A stretch of 64,000 bases of DNA from Sphingopyxis flava (GTDB lineage Bacteria; Pseudomonadota; Alphaproteobacteria; Sphingomonadales; Sphingomonadaceae): assembly GCF_900168005.1 (NCBI RefSeq), contig NZ_FUYP01000003.1, forward strand, positions 177,447 through 241,446, given 5' to 3'. The first letter of the stretch is position 1, and every line of letters starts with the position of its first letter. Position numbers and translations under genes: made by a program. Under the pieces are notes generated by a model. The model ran no database searches and was not told where the DNA came from. It was given only the letters and a program-made list of their open reading frames with translations. Positions 17,838 through 26,896 of this stretch are shown in pieces.

Positions 17838-18884
17838 TTGAAAATCCTGTTGCTGGCTGGTGATGGTATTGGTCCTGAAATCATGGCGGAGGCCGAGAAG
17901 GTTCTCGCCGCGCTGGAGCTGCCGGTAACGCTCGATCGCGCCCTCGTCGGCGGCGCGGCCTATGAAGCGACGGGTCATCCGCTGCCGGCGGAAACGCTCG
18001 CGAAAGCCAAGGCAGCGGATGCCCTTCTGTTCGGCGCAGTCGGCGATCCGCGCTTCGACACTGCCGAGAGGCATCTGCGTCCCGAGCAGGCAATCCTTGG
18101 TCTGCGCGCGGAACTCGGCCTGTTCGCGAACCTGCGCCCCGCAAAATTGTTCGCAGGTCTTGAAGACAGCTCGGCGCTGCGTCCCGAAGTCGCTTCTGCG
18201 ATCGATCTCCTGATCGTGCGCGAACTCAACGGCGATGTCTATTTCGGCGAGAAGGGTACCCGCGCGACGGCAAGCGGCGAGCGCGAGGGCTATGATGTGA
18301 TGTCCTACAGCGAGAGCGAAGTACGGCGCATCGCGCACGTCGCCTTCAAGGCAGCGCAGGGCCGGCAGAAACGGCTCTGCTCGGTTGACAAGGCGAATGT
18401 GCTTGAAACCTCCCAGCTCTGGCGCGATGTCGTGATCGAGGTCGCGGCGGACTATCCCGACGTCGCACTCAGCCACATGTATGTCGATAATGCCGCGATG
18501 CAGCTGGTTCGCAATCCGGGGCAATTCGATGTCATCGTTACCGGCAACCTGTTCGGCGACATCCTGTCCGACCAGGCGTCGATGTGCGTCGGCTCGATCG
18601 GGCTGCTCGCATCAGCATCGCTTGGTGTGGGCCGGATGGGGCTATACGAGCCGATCCATGGCAGCGCGCCCGACATTGCCGGCAAGGGGACCGCCAACCC
18701 GTTGGCGATGATCCTCTCGCTCGCAATGCTGCTTCGTCATTCGGGCGGCGACGAGGCGAGCGCGGCGCGGATCGAGGCTGCCGTTGCCGCCGTACTGGCG
18801 GCGGGATGCCGGGGCGCCGACCTTGGCGGTGACATGACCACGACCGCGCTAGGCGATGCGGTGGTTGCGGCCCTGAACAATTAG
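17838..18884 (+). CDS. leuB: 3-isopropylmalate dehydrogenase
   Basis: LeuB oxidises and decarboxylates 3-isopropylmalate in leucine synthesis, using NAD. The 348-residue protein has GDGIGPEIM at the start, substrate-binding arginines in [16 protein letters not shown], and the NAD/metal motif [34 protein letters not shown] completes the set. The start is TTG at 17838, seven bases after AAAGGG; no ATG fits. The other leu genes are not in the window. Confidence 0.96.
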   Translation: MKILLLAGDGIGPEIMAEAEKVLAALELPVTLDRALVGGAAYEATGHPLPAETLAKAKAADALLFGAVGDPRFDTAERHLRPEQAILGLRAELGLFANLRPAKLFAGLEDSSALRPEVASAIDLLIVRELNGDVYFGEKGTRATASGEREGYDVMSYSESEVRRIAHVAFKAAQGRQKRLCSVDKANVLETSQLWRDVVIEVAADYPDVALSHMYVDNAAMQLVRNPGQFDVIVTGNLFGDILSDQASMCVGSIGLLASASLGVGRMGLYEPIHGSAPDIAGKGTANPLAMILSLAMLLRHSGGDEASAARIEAAVAAVLAAGCRGADLGGDMTTTALGDAVVAALNN

Positions 18885-18897
18885 GCGGACGGCTAGG

Positions 18898-20106
18898 ATG
18901 AAAAAGAAAACGGGCTTCGATCGCAGCACCACGCTAAAATGGCACCCCGCGACGCGCGCGGTGCGCGGCGGAACCTGGCGCAGCGAGCATGGCGAGACGT
19001 CAGAGGCACTCTTCCTGACCTCGGGCTATAGCTACGACAGCGCCGAGGAGGTCGCGGCGCGCTTTGCGGGCGAGGAGCAGGGGATGACCTACTCCCGGCT
19101 GCAGAACCCGACCGTTGCGATGCTGGAGGAACGGATCGCGCTGATGGAAGGCGCCGAGGCGTGCCGGGTCCAGGCAAGCGGCATGGCGGCGATGACGACA
19201 GCGCTGCTCTGCCAGCTTTCGGCAGGGGACCACATCGTTGCCGCAAAGGCGGCCTTCGGCTCGTGTCGCTGGCTCGTCGACACGCTCTGCCCGCGCTTCG
19301 GGATCGAATCGACCGTCGTCGACGGGCGCGACAATGATGCGTGGGAAAAGGCCATCCGCCCGAATACGAAGGTCTTCTTCTTCGAGACGCCGGCGAACCC
19401 GACGCTTGACATCGTCGACATGGCGCACGTCTGCAGCTTGGCGCGCGCGCACGGGATCACCAGTGTCGTCGACAATGCCTTTGCAACCGCGGTTCTTCAG
19501 CGCCCGCTCGACTTCGGCGCCGACGTCGTCGCCTACTCGGCCACCAAACTGATGGAGGGGCAGGGGCGCGTCCTTGCGGGCGCGGTGTGCGGGACCAAAG
19601 CGTTCATCAACGATGTGCTGCTTCCTTTCCAGCGCAATACCGGTCCCAATTTGTCGCCGTTCAATGCCTGGGTCGTCATGAAGGGCCTCGAAACGCTCGA
19701 TTTGCGGGCGCGGCGGCAGTCGGAGAATGCGCTTGCGGTCGGAAAGGCGATCGAGGGACGCGTCGCGCGCATCCTTCATCCAGGGCTTGCCAGCCATCCG
19801 CAGCACGATCTTGCGATGCATCAGATGGAGGCTTGCGGGCCGATTTTCGCTTTCGAGCTGCCGGGTGGCGCAGCGCAGGCGATGCGCTTTCTCAATGCCC
19901 TCGAACTCGTCGACATCAGCAACAATATCGGCGATGCGCGCAGCCTCTGCTGCCATCCCTGGACGACAACGCACTACGGCGTGAGCCCCGAGGTTCGGCT
20001 GGACATGGGAGTGAGCGAAGGGCTTCTTCGTATCAACATCGGTCTTGAAGATCCGCGCGATGTCATTGCCGATCTGGAGCAGGCATTGACCAAGGTCGGG
20101 CTATAG
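18898..20106 (+). CDS. metZ: O-succinylhomoserine sulfhydrylase
   Basis: MetZ makes homocysteine directly from O-succinylhomoserine and sulfide, with PLP. The 402-residue protein is a Cys/Met-metabolism PLP enzyme. It shows YSRLQNPT, GMAAMTTALL, FFETPANPTLDIVD and VDNAFATAVLQRP, with the PLP lysine in YSATKLMEGQGR. The RGGTWRSEHGETSEALFLTSGY opening is characteristic of MetZ as opposed to cystathionine gamma-synthase. It follows leuB by 13 bases and precedes apaG by eight, so the three may be co-transcribed. Confidence 0.93.
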   Translation: MKKKTGFDRSTTLKWHPATRAVRGGTWRSEHGETSEALFLTSGYSYDSAEEVAARFAGEEQGMTYSRLQNPTVAMLEERIALMEGAEACRVQASGMAAMTTALLCQLSAGDHIVAAKAAFGSCRWLVDTLCPRFGIESTVVDGRDNDAWEKAIRPNTKVFFFETPANPTLDIVDMAHVCSLARAHGITSVVDNAFATAVLQRPLDFGADVVAYSATKLMEGQGRVLAGAVCGTKAFINDVLLPFQRNTGPNLSPFNAWVVMKGLETLDLRARRQSENALAVGKAIEGRVARILHPGLASHPQHDLAMHQMEACGPIFAFELPGGAAQAMRFLNALELVDISNNIGDARSLCCHPWTTTHYGVSPEVRLDMGVSEGLLRINIGLEDPRDVIADLEQALTKVGL

Positions 20107-20114
20107 GCGACTCT

Positions 20115-20525
20115 ATGGGGACGATGATCGACTCCTTCTTCCCCTTTTCCGCGACCACCGGCACCATCACGGTGCGGGTGGCGGTGAGCTATCTTCCCGA
20201 ACAGTCACACCCGTCGCTCGGGCGCTGGTTCTGGGCCTATCACGTCCGGATTGAAAATCAGGGGGAGGCGACAGTGCAACTGATCAGCCGCCACTGGCGA
20301 ATCAGCGACGGTCTAGGGAAAATCAGCGAAGTCGAAGGCGAGGGTGTCGTGGGCGAGCAGCCGTTGATCGCGCCCGGCGGCGCTTTCGATTATGTCTCGG
20401 GCTGCCCGCTGCCGACTCCTGAAGGATCGATGGTCGGAAGCTATATGATGGAGGTCAGCGACGGGTCGCAGATGCTCGTCGCCATCCCGCATTTCCCGCT
20501 CGTTGCGCCGGCGACCGCCTCATGA
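20115..20525 (+). CDS. apaG: ApaG-family protein
   Basis: The 136-residue single-domain protein has a fibronectin-III-like fold. ApaG markers are FWAYHVRIENQGEATVQLISRHWRI (strands AYHVRIEN and LISRHW), VVGEQPLIAPGGAFDYVSG and GSYMMEV. The family is tied genetically to cobalt/magnesium resistance and to Ap4A metabolism, and its molecular role is unsettled. It overlaps the LysR gene by four bases. Confidence 0.93.
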   Translation: MGTMIDSFFPFSATTGTITVRVAVSYLPEQSHPSLGRWFWAYHVRIENQGEATVQLISRHWRISDGLGKISEVEGEGVVGEQPLIAPGGAFDYVSGCPLPTPEGSMVGSYMMEVSDGSQMLVAIPHFPLVAPATAS

Positions 20526-21316
20526 AGCGCACCCATCTTCCTCTCAATGCGCTGCGCGTATTCGATGCCGCTGCCCGGCACCTGAGCTTCACGCGCGCCG
20601 CCGATGAACTTGCAGTCACCCCCGCCGCGGTTGGGCAACAAATTCGCGCGCTCGAGGACATGCTCGGCGTCGTTCTCTTTCGCCGTACGCCCAAGGGGCT
20701 GGAGCTGACCGGTGAGGCCAATGCCGGGCTCGACGCGCTACGCCAGGGCTTCCTGCAGTTCGAGGAATCGGTGCGCGCGATGCAGGCAGGGCAGTCGTCG
20801 CAGTCGCTCACGATCGCGGCCCCGCGCGACCTCACTGCCAAATGGCTGGCACCGCGCCTCGCGCGATACAGCCAGGAGGCGCCCGATGTCCGCTTCACGC
20901 TCGTCTCGGCCGATGGAGGAATCGACTTCACCGAGGCCAATCTCGATCTTGCGATCTTCTGGACTGACAGCGCGGGCGAGCATGAAGGCGTCGCGCTCGC
21001 CGAAGCATTGATGGTCACCGTCGCGGGTCCGGGCAGCGACAGCAAAACGCGCATCGCGTGGCCGGGGTGCCCCGTTGAGGATGATGAACTCGTGCTTCGG
21101 CTCGGCGATGCCGGGCTGGCGATCGACGCCGCCGCCAACGGGCTCGGGCAGGCCAATGTTCCCGCGATGCTGGCCGAGGCGGATATTGCTGCCGGACGGG
21201 TCCGCGTCGTGCGCGAGCCCTTTGCGGTCAAGCACGGCTATTGGCTTGTCGCACCGACACCGCAGTGGCGACAGGCCAAGGTCAAGGCGCTCGTCGCTGC
21301 GCTGACCTCCGCCTGA
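20522..21316 (+). CDS. LysR-family regulator, GcvA-like
   Basis: The 264-residue protein has an N-terminal winged helix-turn-helix (LNALRVFDAAARHLSFTRAADELAVTPAAVGQQIRALE, the recognition helix being TPAAVGQQIRAL). It is followed by a LysR effector-binding domain. The opening LPLNALRVFDAAARH matches the GcvA/AmpR-like group. Overlap with apaG means it is probably co-expressed with its upstream neighbours, not divergent from a target as LysR genes usually are. Its targets cannot be read from the sequence. Confidence 0.88.
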   Translation: MKRTHLPLNALRVFDAAARHLSFTRAADELAVTPAAVGQQIRALEDMLGVVLFRRTPKGLELTGEANAGLDALRQGFLQFEESVRAMQAGQSSQSLTIAAPRDLTAKWLAPRLARYSQEAPDVRFTLVSADGGIDFTEANLDLAIFWTDSAGEHEGVALAEALMVTVAGPGSDSKTRIAWPGCPVEDDELVLRLGDAGLAIDAAANGLGQANVPAMLAEADIAAGRVRVVREPFAVKHGYWLVAPTPQWRQAKVKALVAALTSA

Positions 21317-21318
21317 GC

Positions 21319-22632
21319 TTATTTCGCGGCGAGCGCGAGCAGACGCGTCGTCATCCCGCTCAGCGTCTCCGCTGCCACGTCGGCATCGGGGTTGTTCCAG
21401 CTGGCGGTGACGACAAACCATTTGCCGTCGACCTTGCGCTGCCCGAGGAGGCTCATCGACAGGACGCCAAGCTCCGAGCCTCCTTTGTAGCCGAGATAAG
21501 CCCAATCTGCTGCTGCAGCGGGCGGGACCCCCTTGTTGATCGTCATCGCCGCCATCGCCTCCGGCGACCCTTGTGCTTTGATGTCAGCGAACGCCCGGGC
21601 AAGATCGGTCGGGGTCGCGAACCATTCGAGGCTTTCGATGAAGCGCGGCGTGCCGCCGAAGCTCACGCCATCGATATTGGAGAGCACAAGCTGGTCCGCA
21701 TTTGCGTCGAGCAGGCGGCGCTGGGCCTCGTCGCCTCCAGCGAGAAACTTTGCCCGCAGGTCGGCAAAATTATTGCCCTTGAGCGCGAACGCTTCGACCG
21801 TGGAGAGGAAAGGAATGTTACGCGAGGGATCGCTATGGCCTGTGGCGCGCATCCGCGCCTCGATCGCGTCGCGACCGAGAAGATGGAGCAGCGTGTCGGT
21901 TGCGCCATTGTCGCTCACTGAAATCATCCAGTTGGCGAGCGTTTGCAGTGTCACCGGCGTGTCTTTCGGCCAGTTCGCCGTCGCTGCGGAAGAGAAGCTC
22001 AGCTGAGCGAGCGGGACGACATCAGACCATTTGCGCTTTCCCGCCCGGACCTGCGATGCAAGTTCATCGAGAATATAGAGTTTGAAGGTCGAACCGACCG
22101 CGAACGCGGCATCTGCGTTCGCGGACGCCACGGGCCGGATTGCTTCCCCATCGAGTTCGGCGACGAGGAAACCCGTGCGCCCCGACAAGGCCGAGAGTTC
22201 GGCCGCGACGCTGTCAAAACTGTCATTCGCGACGGTGAAACCCCGAAGAAAGAGGCCATCGACGCGGCGATCGCCGCCGGGAAGCACGCTGAGCGCAATC
22301 GTTCCTGTCCCCTTTTCAAAGCGCAGCTTGACCGTGCCGGTGCGGCCATCGGCGGTGTCGACAGTTTCCACCTCCACGGCCGCACCATATTGAGCGAGGA
22401 GATTCGCAGCGATGCCCCGGAACTGGCGTTCGGAAACGGCTTGTTGGAACTGGGGCGCGAAATAGTCGGAGTAAGCGATCTTTCCGTTCATCAATCCGAC
22501 GAGCTGGCGAGCGCGCATATCGAAAGCCGCCTCATTCGCTGTCGGTATCTGCGGCGCCGGTTCGGCCTGCACGGCCGCGGAGACGGGGACAGAAGCGGCC
22601 GCGAGCAGCGCCAGGATCAGAAATCGGTACAT
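21319..22632 (-). CDS. Class A beta-lactamase-like serine hydrolase with N-terminal extension
   Basis: The 437-residue product has a signal peptide (cleavage near ASVPVSA) and about 130 residues resembling a DUF3887-type domain (KIAYSDYFAPQFQQAV). A class A beta-lactamase fold follows. The active-site serine is in VGSTFKLY (S-x-x-K), SDN lies in ISVSDNGATD, and the KTG position is occupied by KGG (GYKGGSELG). The two-domain layout suggests a periplasmic penicillin-recognising hydrolase and not necessarily a resistance enzyme. The start overlaps the stop of a degraded small membrane gene (TGATG). Confidence 0.84.
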   Translation of the reverse strand: MYRFLILALLAAASVPVSAAVQAEPAPQIPTANEAAFDMRARQLVGLMNGKIAYSDYFAPQFQQAVSERQFRGIAANLLAQYGAAVEVETVDTADGRTGTVKLRFEKGTGTIALSVLPGGDRRVDGLFLRGFTVANDSFDSVAAELSALSGRTGFLVAELDGEAIRPVASANADAAFAVGSTFKLYILDELASQVRAGKRKWSDVVPLAQLSFSSAATANWPKDTPVTLQTLANWMISVSDNGATDTLLHLLGRDAIEARMRATGHSDPSRNIPFLSTVEAFALKGNNFADLRAKFLAGGDEAQRRLLDANADQLVLSNIDGVSFGGTPRFIESLEWFATPTDLARAFADIKAQGSPEAMAAMTINKGVPPAAAADWAYLGYKGGSELGVLSMSLLGQRKVDGKWFVVTASWNNPDADVAAETLSGMTTRLLALAAK

Positions 22633-22835
22633 CAGCTATCTCCTTCGACCGCAATGCTCTTGTCGATCTGCGCAATCTGGGCGCGCAGCTTGGCGGCGGC
22701 GCGCCGGTTGTGCAACCAGATGCCGCAAAACATCATGGCCGATACCGCGGCGAGCGCTGCATCGCGAAGCAGCGAAAGATCCGCAGCGCCGGCAATCCAC
22801 GCAAGAAAGACCGCAAGCCCGCGCGAGGCGGCGCG
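22632..22835 (-). pseudogene. Remnant of a small membrane protein gene
   Basis: The open frame has no usable start. It encodes two hydrophobic stretches (LAVFLAWIAGA and ALAAVSAMMFCGIW) and a basic/coiled tail (NRRAAAKLRAQIAQIDKSI), ending in EGDS and a stop that overlaps the beta-lactamase start. Upstream it runs into the end of the broken sigma-factor gene. It is probably the small membrane gene that accompanies this sigma factor in relatives, with its first part lost. Confidence 0.45.
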
Positions 22836-23330
22836 TCAGCATCGATTTGAAGCGGTGGATCCTTGTGGTCACCACGGCGGACGTGACGCCTGCGATCTCG
22901 GCTATCTTAGCCCCTGGCACGCATTCCAGATACGAAGCATGATCTGGCGGCCGGGCGGGGTGAGCCGCTGGACAATCGCTGCGATGCGTGTCTTTGCTTG
23001 ATTCTATTCGGCGGTCTCGGAAGGCGTGGGCGCGGCGCCGGCAATGTCAGCCGCCTCGAGGCTCGCCCCGCCGGGCGCGTTTCGGCGCCGGTTTGCCAGC
23101 ATATGCGATGCTGCGCGATTGCGGCAACGCGCCACACCTAAGTGCTCAGCGCGCAGCGGCCGCCGAAATTCGCCAGGCTTTGCCAAAGCGCGACCTGCCC
23201 ATGCTGCTCCAGCTCGCGCAGAAGATCAGGATCGACCTCATAGGGGCGCCCCATCCGGGATAGGACTTGCCCGAAGCGGGCGATGGCCTCGACAAATAGC
23301 CGGTCCTGCGCCGCTTCGCTCGCGCCAGCC
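22820..23330 (-). pseudogene. Degraded ECF sigma factor gene
   Basis: Fragments in all three minus frames line up into one ECF sigma-70 protein. Region 2 reads RFGQVLSRMGRPYEVDPDLL, then VALWQSLANFGGRCALST, followed by a TAG at 23138-23140 where homologues have tryptophan, then VWRVA. After a frameshift it continues NRAASHMLANRRRNAPGG. A second TAG at 23004-23006 follows, then AAIVQRLTPPGRQIMLR. After another frameshift, region 4 reads GAKIAEIAGVTSAVVTTRIHRFKSML. At least two stops and two shifts show the gene is dead. It would have headed the small-membrane-protein/beta-lactamase operon. Confidence 0.75.
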
Positions 23331-23402
23331 CGGGAATTTCAAGTCTCAGGACCGGTTAGTCGATGGCGACGAAAATCTCTGACAGAGCGCGAGAAATTTA
23401 TC

Positions 23403-25382
23403 TCAGGCGTCGATCGCGGCTTCATCGAGCGTCGCGGCATTGGCCTGGATAAATTGAAAGCGATGCTCCGGGTGCTTGCCCATCAGCCGGTCCACAAGAT
23501 CCTTGACCTGGTGTCGCTCCTCATATTCCTGCGGCAAGGTCACGCGCAGCAGGCTGCGCGTGGCGGGGTCCATGGTCGTCTCCTTGAGCTGATTGGGGTT
23601 CATTTCCCCCAGGCCCTTGAAGCGGCCAACCTCGACTTTCTTCCCCTTGAAAAGCGTGGCCTCAAGCTCGGCGCGATGCTCGTCGTCGCGCGCATAGGCC
23701 GATGTCGCTCCCGCGGTCAGCCGATAGAGGGGCGGCTGCGCAAGATAGACATGTCCCTCGCGCACGATCTCGGGCATCTCCTGAAAGAAGAAGGTCATCA
23801 GCAGCGTAGCGATATGCGCACCGTCGACATCAGCGTCGGTCATGATCACGATCTTCTCGTAGCGCAGCCGGTCGGGGTCGCAATCCTTGCGCATCCCGCA
23901 ACCGAGCGCGAGCGCGAGGTCAGCGATTTCCTGATTGGCGCGGATCTTGTCTGCGCTCGCGCTCGCGACATTCAGTATCTTGCCGCGGATCGGCAGGATC
24001 GCCTGTGTCTTGCGATCGCGGGCCTGCTTGGCGCTTCCGCCAGCGCTGTCGCCTTCGACGATAAAAAGCTCCGTACCTTCAGGACCGTCGTTCGCACAAT
24101 CTGTGAGCTTGCCGGGAAGGCGCAGCTTGCGGGCGCTAGTCGCGGTCTTGCGTTTTACTTCCCGCTCGGCCTTGCGCTTCAGCCGCTCCTCCATCCGCTC
24201 GAGGATCAAGCCAAGCAGTGCGCGGCCGCGGTCCATATTGTCAGAGAGGAAATGGTCGAAATGATCGCGAATGGCGTTTTCGGTGAAGCGCGCAGCCTCG
24301 GGGCTCGAGAGCCGGTCCTTTGTCTGGCTCTGGAACTGCGGATCGCGGATGAAGACCGAGAGCATCATCTCGCCGCCGTTAAATACATCGTCGGCGGTGA
24401 TCTGCGCCGCCTTCTTCTGCCCGATAAGCTCGCCAAAGGCGCGCAGACCCTTGGTCAGCGCAGCGCGCAGGCCCGCCTCATGCGTCCCTCCGGCGGGCGT
24501 CGGGATCGTATTGCAATACCAGCTGTAGCTTCCATCCGACCATAAGGGCCAGGCGATGGCCCATTCGGCGCGGCCTTGCCCGTCAGGAAAGTCCTGCCGT
24601 CCTGTAAAGGGCTCGGCGGTCGCACATTCGCGGCTGCCGATCTGTTCCTTCAGATGGTCGGCCAGTCCGCCTGGAAACTGAAACACAGCCTCGGTCGGCG
24701 TGTCGTCGCCGATCAGCTCGGGGGCGCATCTCCACCGAATTTCTACGCCTGCAAACAGATAGGCCTTCGACCGCGCCATGCGATAGAGACGTTGTGGTTT
24801 GAAGCGGCCGTGCTCGCCGAAGATTTCCGGGTCGGGTACGAAAGACACGCTCGTTCCGCGGCGATTGGGCGTCGGGCCGAGCTCCTCGAGTGCGCCGAGA
24901 GGAACGCCGCGCGAGAAACGCTGGCGATAGAGCTGCTTGCCGCGCGCCACCTCGATCTCGGTCTCGGTCGATAGCGCGTTGACGACGCTGACGCCGACGC
25001 CGTGAAGGCCGCCCGAGGTTGCATAGGCCTTGCCCTCGAACTTGCCGCCCGAATGGAGCATCGTCATGATGACTTCGAGCGCCGATTTTCCAGGAAATTT
25101 GGGGTGAGGGTCGACCGGCATGCCGCGCCCGTTATCCACTACTGTGAGGCGATTGCCGACATCGAGTTCGATCTCGATCCGGCTCGCATGGCCGGCGACC
25201 GCCTCGTCCATGCTGTTGTCGATCACCTCGGCGGCGAGGTGATGGAGCGCCCGCTCGTCGGTGCCGCCAATATACATTCCCGGGCGGCGACGGACGGGCT
25301 CCAGCCCCTCCAGCACCTCGATCTGCGAGGCATTGTAGCTGTCTCCAGATGGGGCGGAACTATCGAACAAATCGTGACTCAT
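23403..25382 (-). CDS. parE: DNA topoisomerase IV subunit B
   Basis: ParE is the ATPase subunit of topoisomerase IV, which unlinks daughter chromosomes. The 659-residue protein has the GHKL ATPase motifs (EVIDNSMDEA, VVDNGRGMPVD, TSGGLHGVGVSVVNALS) and the TOPRIM domain (ELFIVEGDSAGGSAKQ, IMTDADVDGAHI). The C-terminal RFKGLGEMNPNQLKETTMDP region is also present. The GDSAGGSAKQARDRKTQAILPIRGKILN context and the absence of an insertion separate it from GyrB. ATG 25382 is preferred to one 36 bases upstream because MSHDLFD is the natural N-terminus. Confidence 0.96.
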   Translation of the reverse strand: MSHDLFDSSAPSGDSYNASQIEVLEGLEPVRRRPGMYIGGTDERALHHLAAEVIDNSMDEAVAGHASRIEIELDVGNRLTVVDNGRGMPVDPHPKFPGKSALEVIMTMLHSGGKFEGKAYATSGGLHGVGVSVVNALSTETEIEVARGKQLYRQRFSRGVPLGALEELGPTPNRRGTSVSFVPDPEIFGEHGRFKPQRLYRMARSKAYLFAGVEIRWRCAPELIGDDTPTEAVFQFPGGLADHLKEQIGSRECATAEPFTGRQDFPDGQGRAEWAIAWPLWSDGSYSWYCNTIPTPAGGTHEAGLRAALTKGLRAFGELIGQKKAAQITADDVFNGGEMMLSVFIRDPQFQSQTKDRLSSPEAARFTENAIRDHFDHFLSDNMDRGRALLGLILERMEERLKRKAEREVKRKTATSARKLRLPGKLTDCANDGPEGTELFIVEGDSAGGSAKQARDRKTQAILPIRGKILNVASASADKIRANQEIADLALALGCGMRKDCDPDRLRYEKIVIMTDADVDGAHIATLLMTFFFQEMPEIVREGHVYLAQPPLYRLTAGATSAYARDDEHRAELEATLFKGKKVEVGRFKGLGEMNPNQLKETTMDPATRSLLRVTLPQEYEERHQVKDLVDRLMGKHPEHRFQFIQANAATLDEAAIDA

Positions 25383-25553
25383 GCCAAGGCTATAGGGGGT
25401 GGGGAACGCCACTGGCAAGGCCGGTTTTGAGCCGGTTTGCGGCCCTTTTTCGGCAAAACGGCTCGTCCCGTTTTCGGCACGGGGAGGAACTTCGGGGCAA
25501 GGGGCCGGGTTTCCGGGGAGCCTGCAAGGCCATCAAATATCGGAGGAAAACAC

Positions 25554-26375
25554 ATGAAACTCACATCTCTCCTCGTCGCCGCGGCCGCGGGTTCGCTCGC
25601 GGTGCCTGCCATGGCTCAGGATCGTGACACCGCGGAGGATTTCAACGGCCCCTACATCGGCGTAGTCGGCGGATATACGGTGCAGCCGAACGACGGACAT
25701 GAAACACTGACGTTCGACACCGATCTCGACGGCACCTTTGGCGATACCGTCAATACCGCAGGCGGCACAAATGCCTTCTCGCCCGGATTTTGCGGCGGCG
25801 GCGCCACGGGCACCGCGAACCGCGGCTGCACGGACGACAAGGATGGCGCCGAATATATGGCGCGCCTTGGCTACGACAAGCGCATGGGCAACTTCGTTGT
25901 CGGTGCCGTCCTCGAGGGTGGCCGGAGCGAAGCGCGCGATAGCGTATCGGGCTTTTCGACAACGCCCGCGAGCTACACGATCAGCCGCGAAGCCGATTGG
26001 CAGGCGGGCGCCCGTCTGCGCGCGGGTTACACCCCCGGCGGCGGCGTGCTCTTCTATGCCACCGGCGGCGGGGCTTTTGCAAAGATGGACAATCGCTTCG
26101 CGACGACCAACAGCGCGAACAGCTTTGCCGATAACGGCAAGACGAACGCCTGGGGCTATTCAGCTGGCGGCGGCGCGGAAGCGATGCTGACCCAAAATAT
26201 CTCGCTGGGCCTCGAATATCTCTATACCGACCTTAAGGACAATGACTACACCGTCGAGGTCGGGCAGGGGACGGCACCGGACACCAATCCATTTGGCGAA
26301 GGCACCGACATCAAGCGCAGCGATCCGCATTTCCGCACCCACAGCGTGCGGGCATCGGTCAACTTCCGCTTCTGA
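25554..26375 (+). CDS. Outer-membrane beta-barrel protein, Omp25/OmpA-like
   Basis: The 273-residue product has a clear signal peptide (SLAVPAMAQ, then DRDT). Alternating-hydrophobicity strands typical of an eight-stranded outer-membrane barrel follow, beginning PYIGVVGGYTVQ and ending with RASVNFRF, the C-terminal phenylalanine signature for the Bam machinery. LSLGLEYLYTDL-like strands (SLGLEYLYTDLKD) are characteristic of the Omp25/porin-family group in Alphaproteobacteria. GGAGG lies eight bases before the ATG. It is a stand-alone gene ended by a strong terminator. Confidence 0.88.
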   Translation: MKLTSLLVAAAAGSLAVPAMAQDRDTAEDFNGPYIGVVGGYTVQPNDGHETLTFDTDLDGTFGDTVNTAGGTNAFSPGFCGGGATGTANRGCTDDKDGAEYMARLGYDKRMGNFVVGAVLEGGRSEARDSVSGFSTTPASYTISREADWQAGARLRAGYTPGGGVLFYATGGGAFAKMDNRFATTNSANSFADNGKTNAWGYSAGGGAEAMLTQNISLGLEYLYTDLKDNDYTVEVGQGTAPDTNPFGEGTDIKRSDPHFRTHSVRASVNFRF

Positions 26376-26396
26376 TCGATAGCAATTCCAGGGATT

Positions 26397-26427
26397 GGGC
26401 GCCGGGCTTCAAGGCCCGGCGCCCTTT
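26397..26427 (+). terminator. Rho-independent terminator after the barrel gene
   Basis: A perfect 11-bp stem (GGGCGCCGGGC and complement, loop TTCAAG) is followed by TTT, 22 bases after the stop codon. Confidence 0.82.
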
Positions 26428-26491
26428 CCATTGAACGGGCGAGGCCCCCTGAATTGCAGACACACGCCCTCCCATCGCTTCGCAGCGATGC

Positions 26492-26896
26492 CTATCCTTT
26501 GGTACCCAAGGGCGCTGAGAAGATGGCGAAATTCCCGTTCGCGCTCGCGACCAGACGGTCATGCTGGAAGAGGCGCGCGTCGATATTGGCGATGCGCTTG
26601 CCCCTGTGGAGCATGGTCGCATCACAGATCAGCCGGCCCTCGTGAACCCCGACATGATAGTTGAACTTGATCTCCAGGGTCGCACACCAAAGATCGTCAG
26701 GAAGCGCACTTGTGAGCGCGCCGCCCATCGCCGTGTCGGCGAGCGAATAGGCGACGCCGCCATGCGCGACGCCTTGCGGATTGAAATGGCGCGCCGCCTC
26801 GACGTCGATCGCCATCCGGCATCGCCCGTCGCCGCGCTCGACCATCTGAAAGCCGAGCATGCGCGCAAATTCGAAATCCTGCCCGAACGACCTCAC
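26492..26896 (-). CDS. PaaI-type hotdog thioesterase next to gcrA
   Basis: The 134-residue hotdog protein has the family motif VAHGGVAYSLADTAMGGAL with its aspartate and the strand TLEIKFNYHVGVHEGRL. GTG 26896 is the likely start because it overlaps the gcrA stop in a GTGA arrangement and gives a normal-length N-terminus (RSFGQDFEFARMLGFQMVERG). The frame remains open 96 bases further into gcrA without support. It hydrolyses an unknown acyl-CoA. Confidence 0.83.
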   Translation of the reverse strand: MRSFGQDFEFARMLGFQMVERGDGRCRMAIDVEAARHFNPQGVAHGGVAYSLADTAMGGALTSALPDDLWCATLEIKFNYHVGVHEGRLICDATMLHRGKRIANIDARLFQHDRLVASANGNFAIFSAPLGTKG

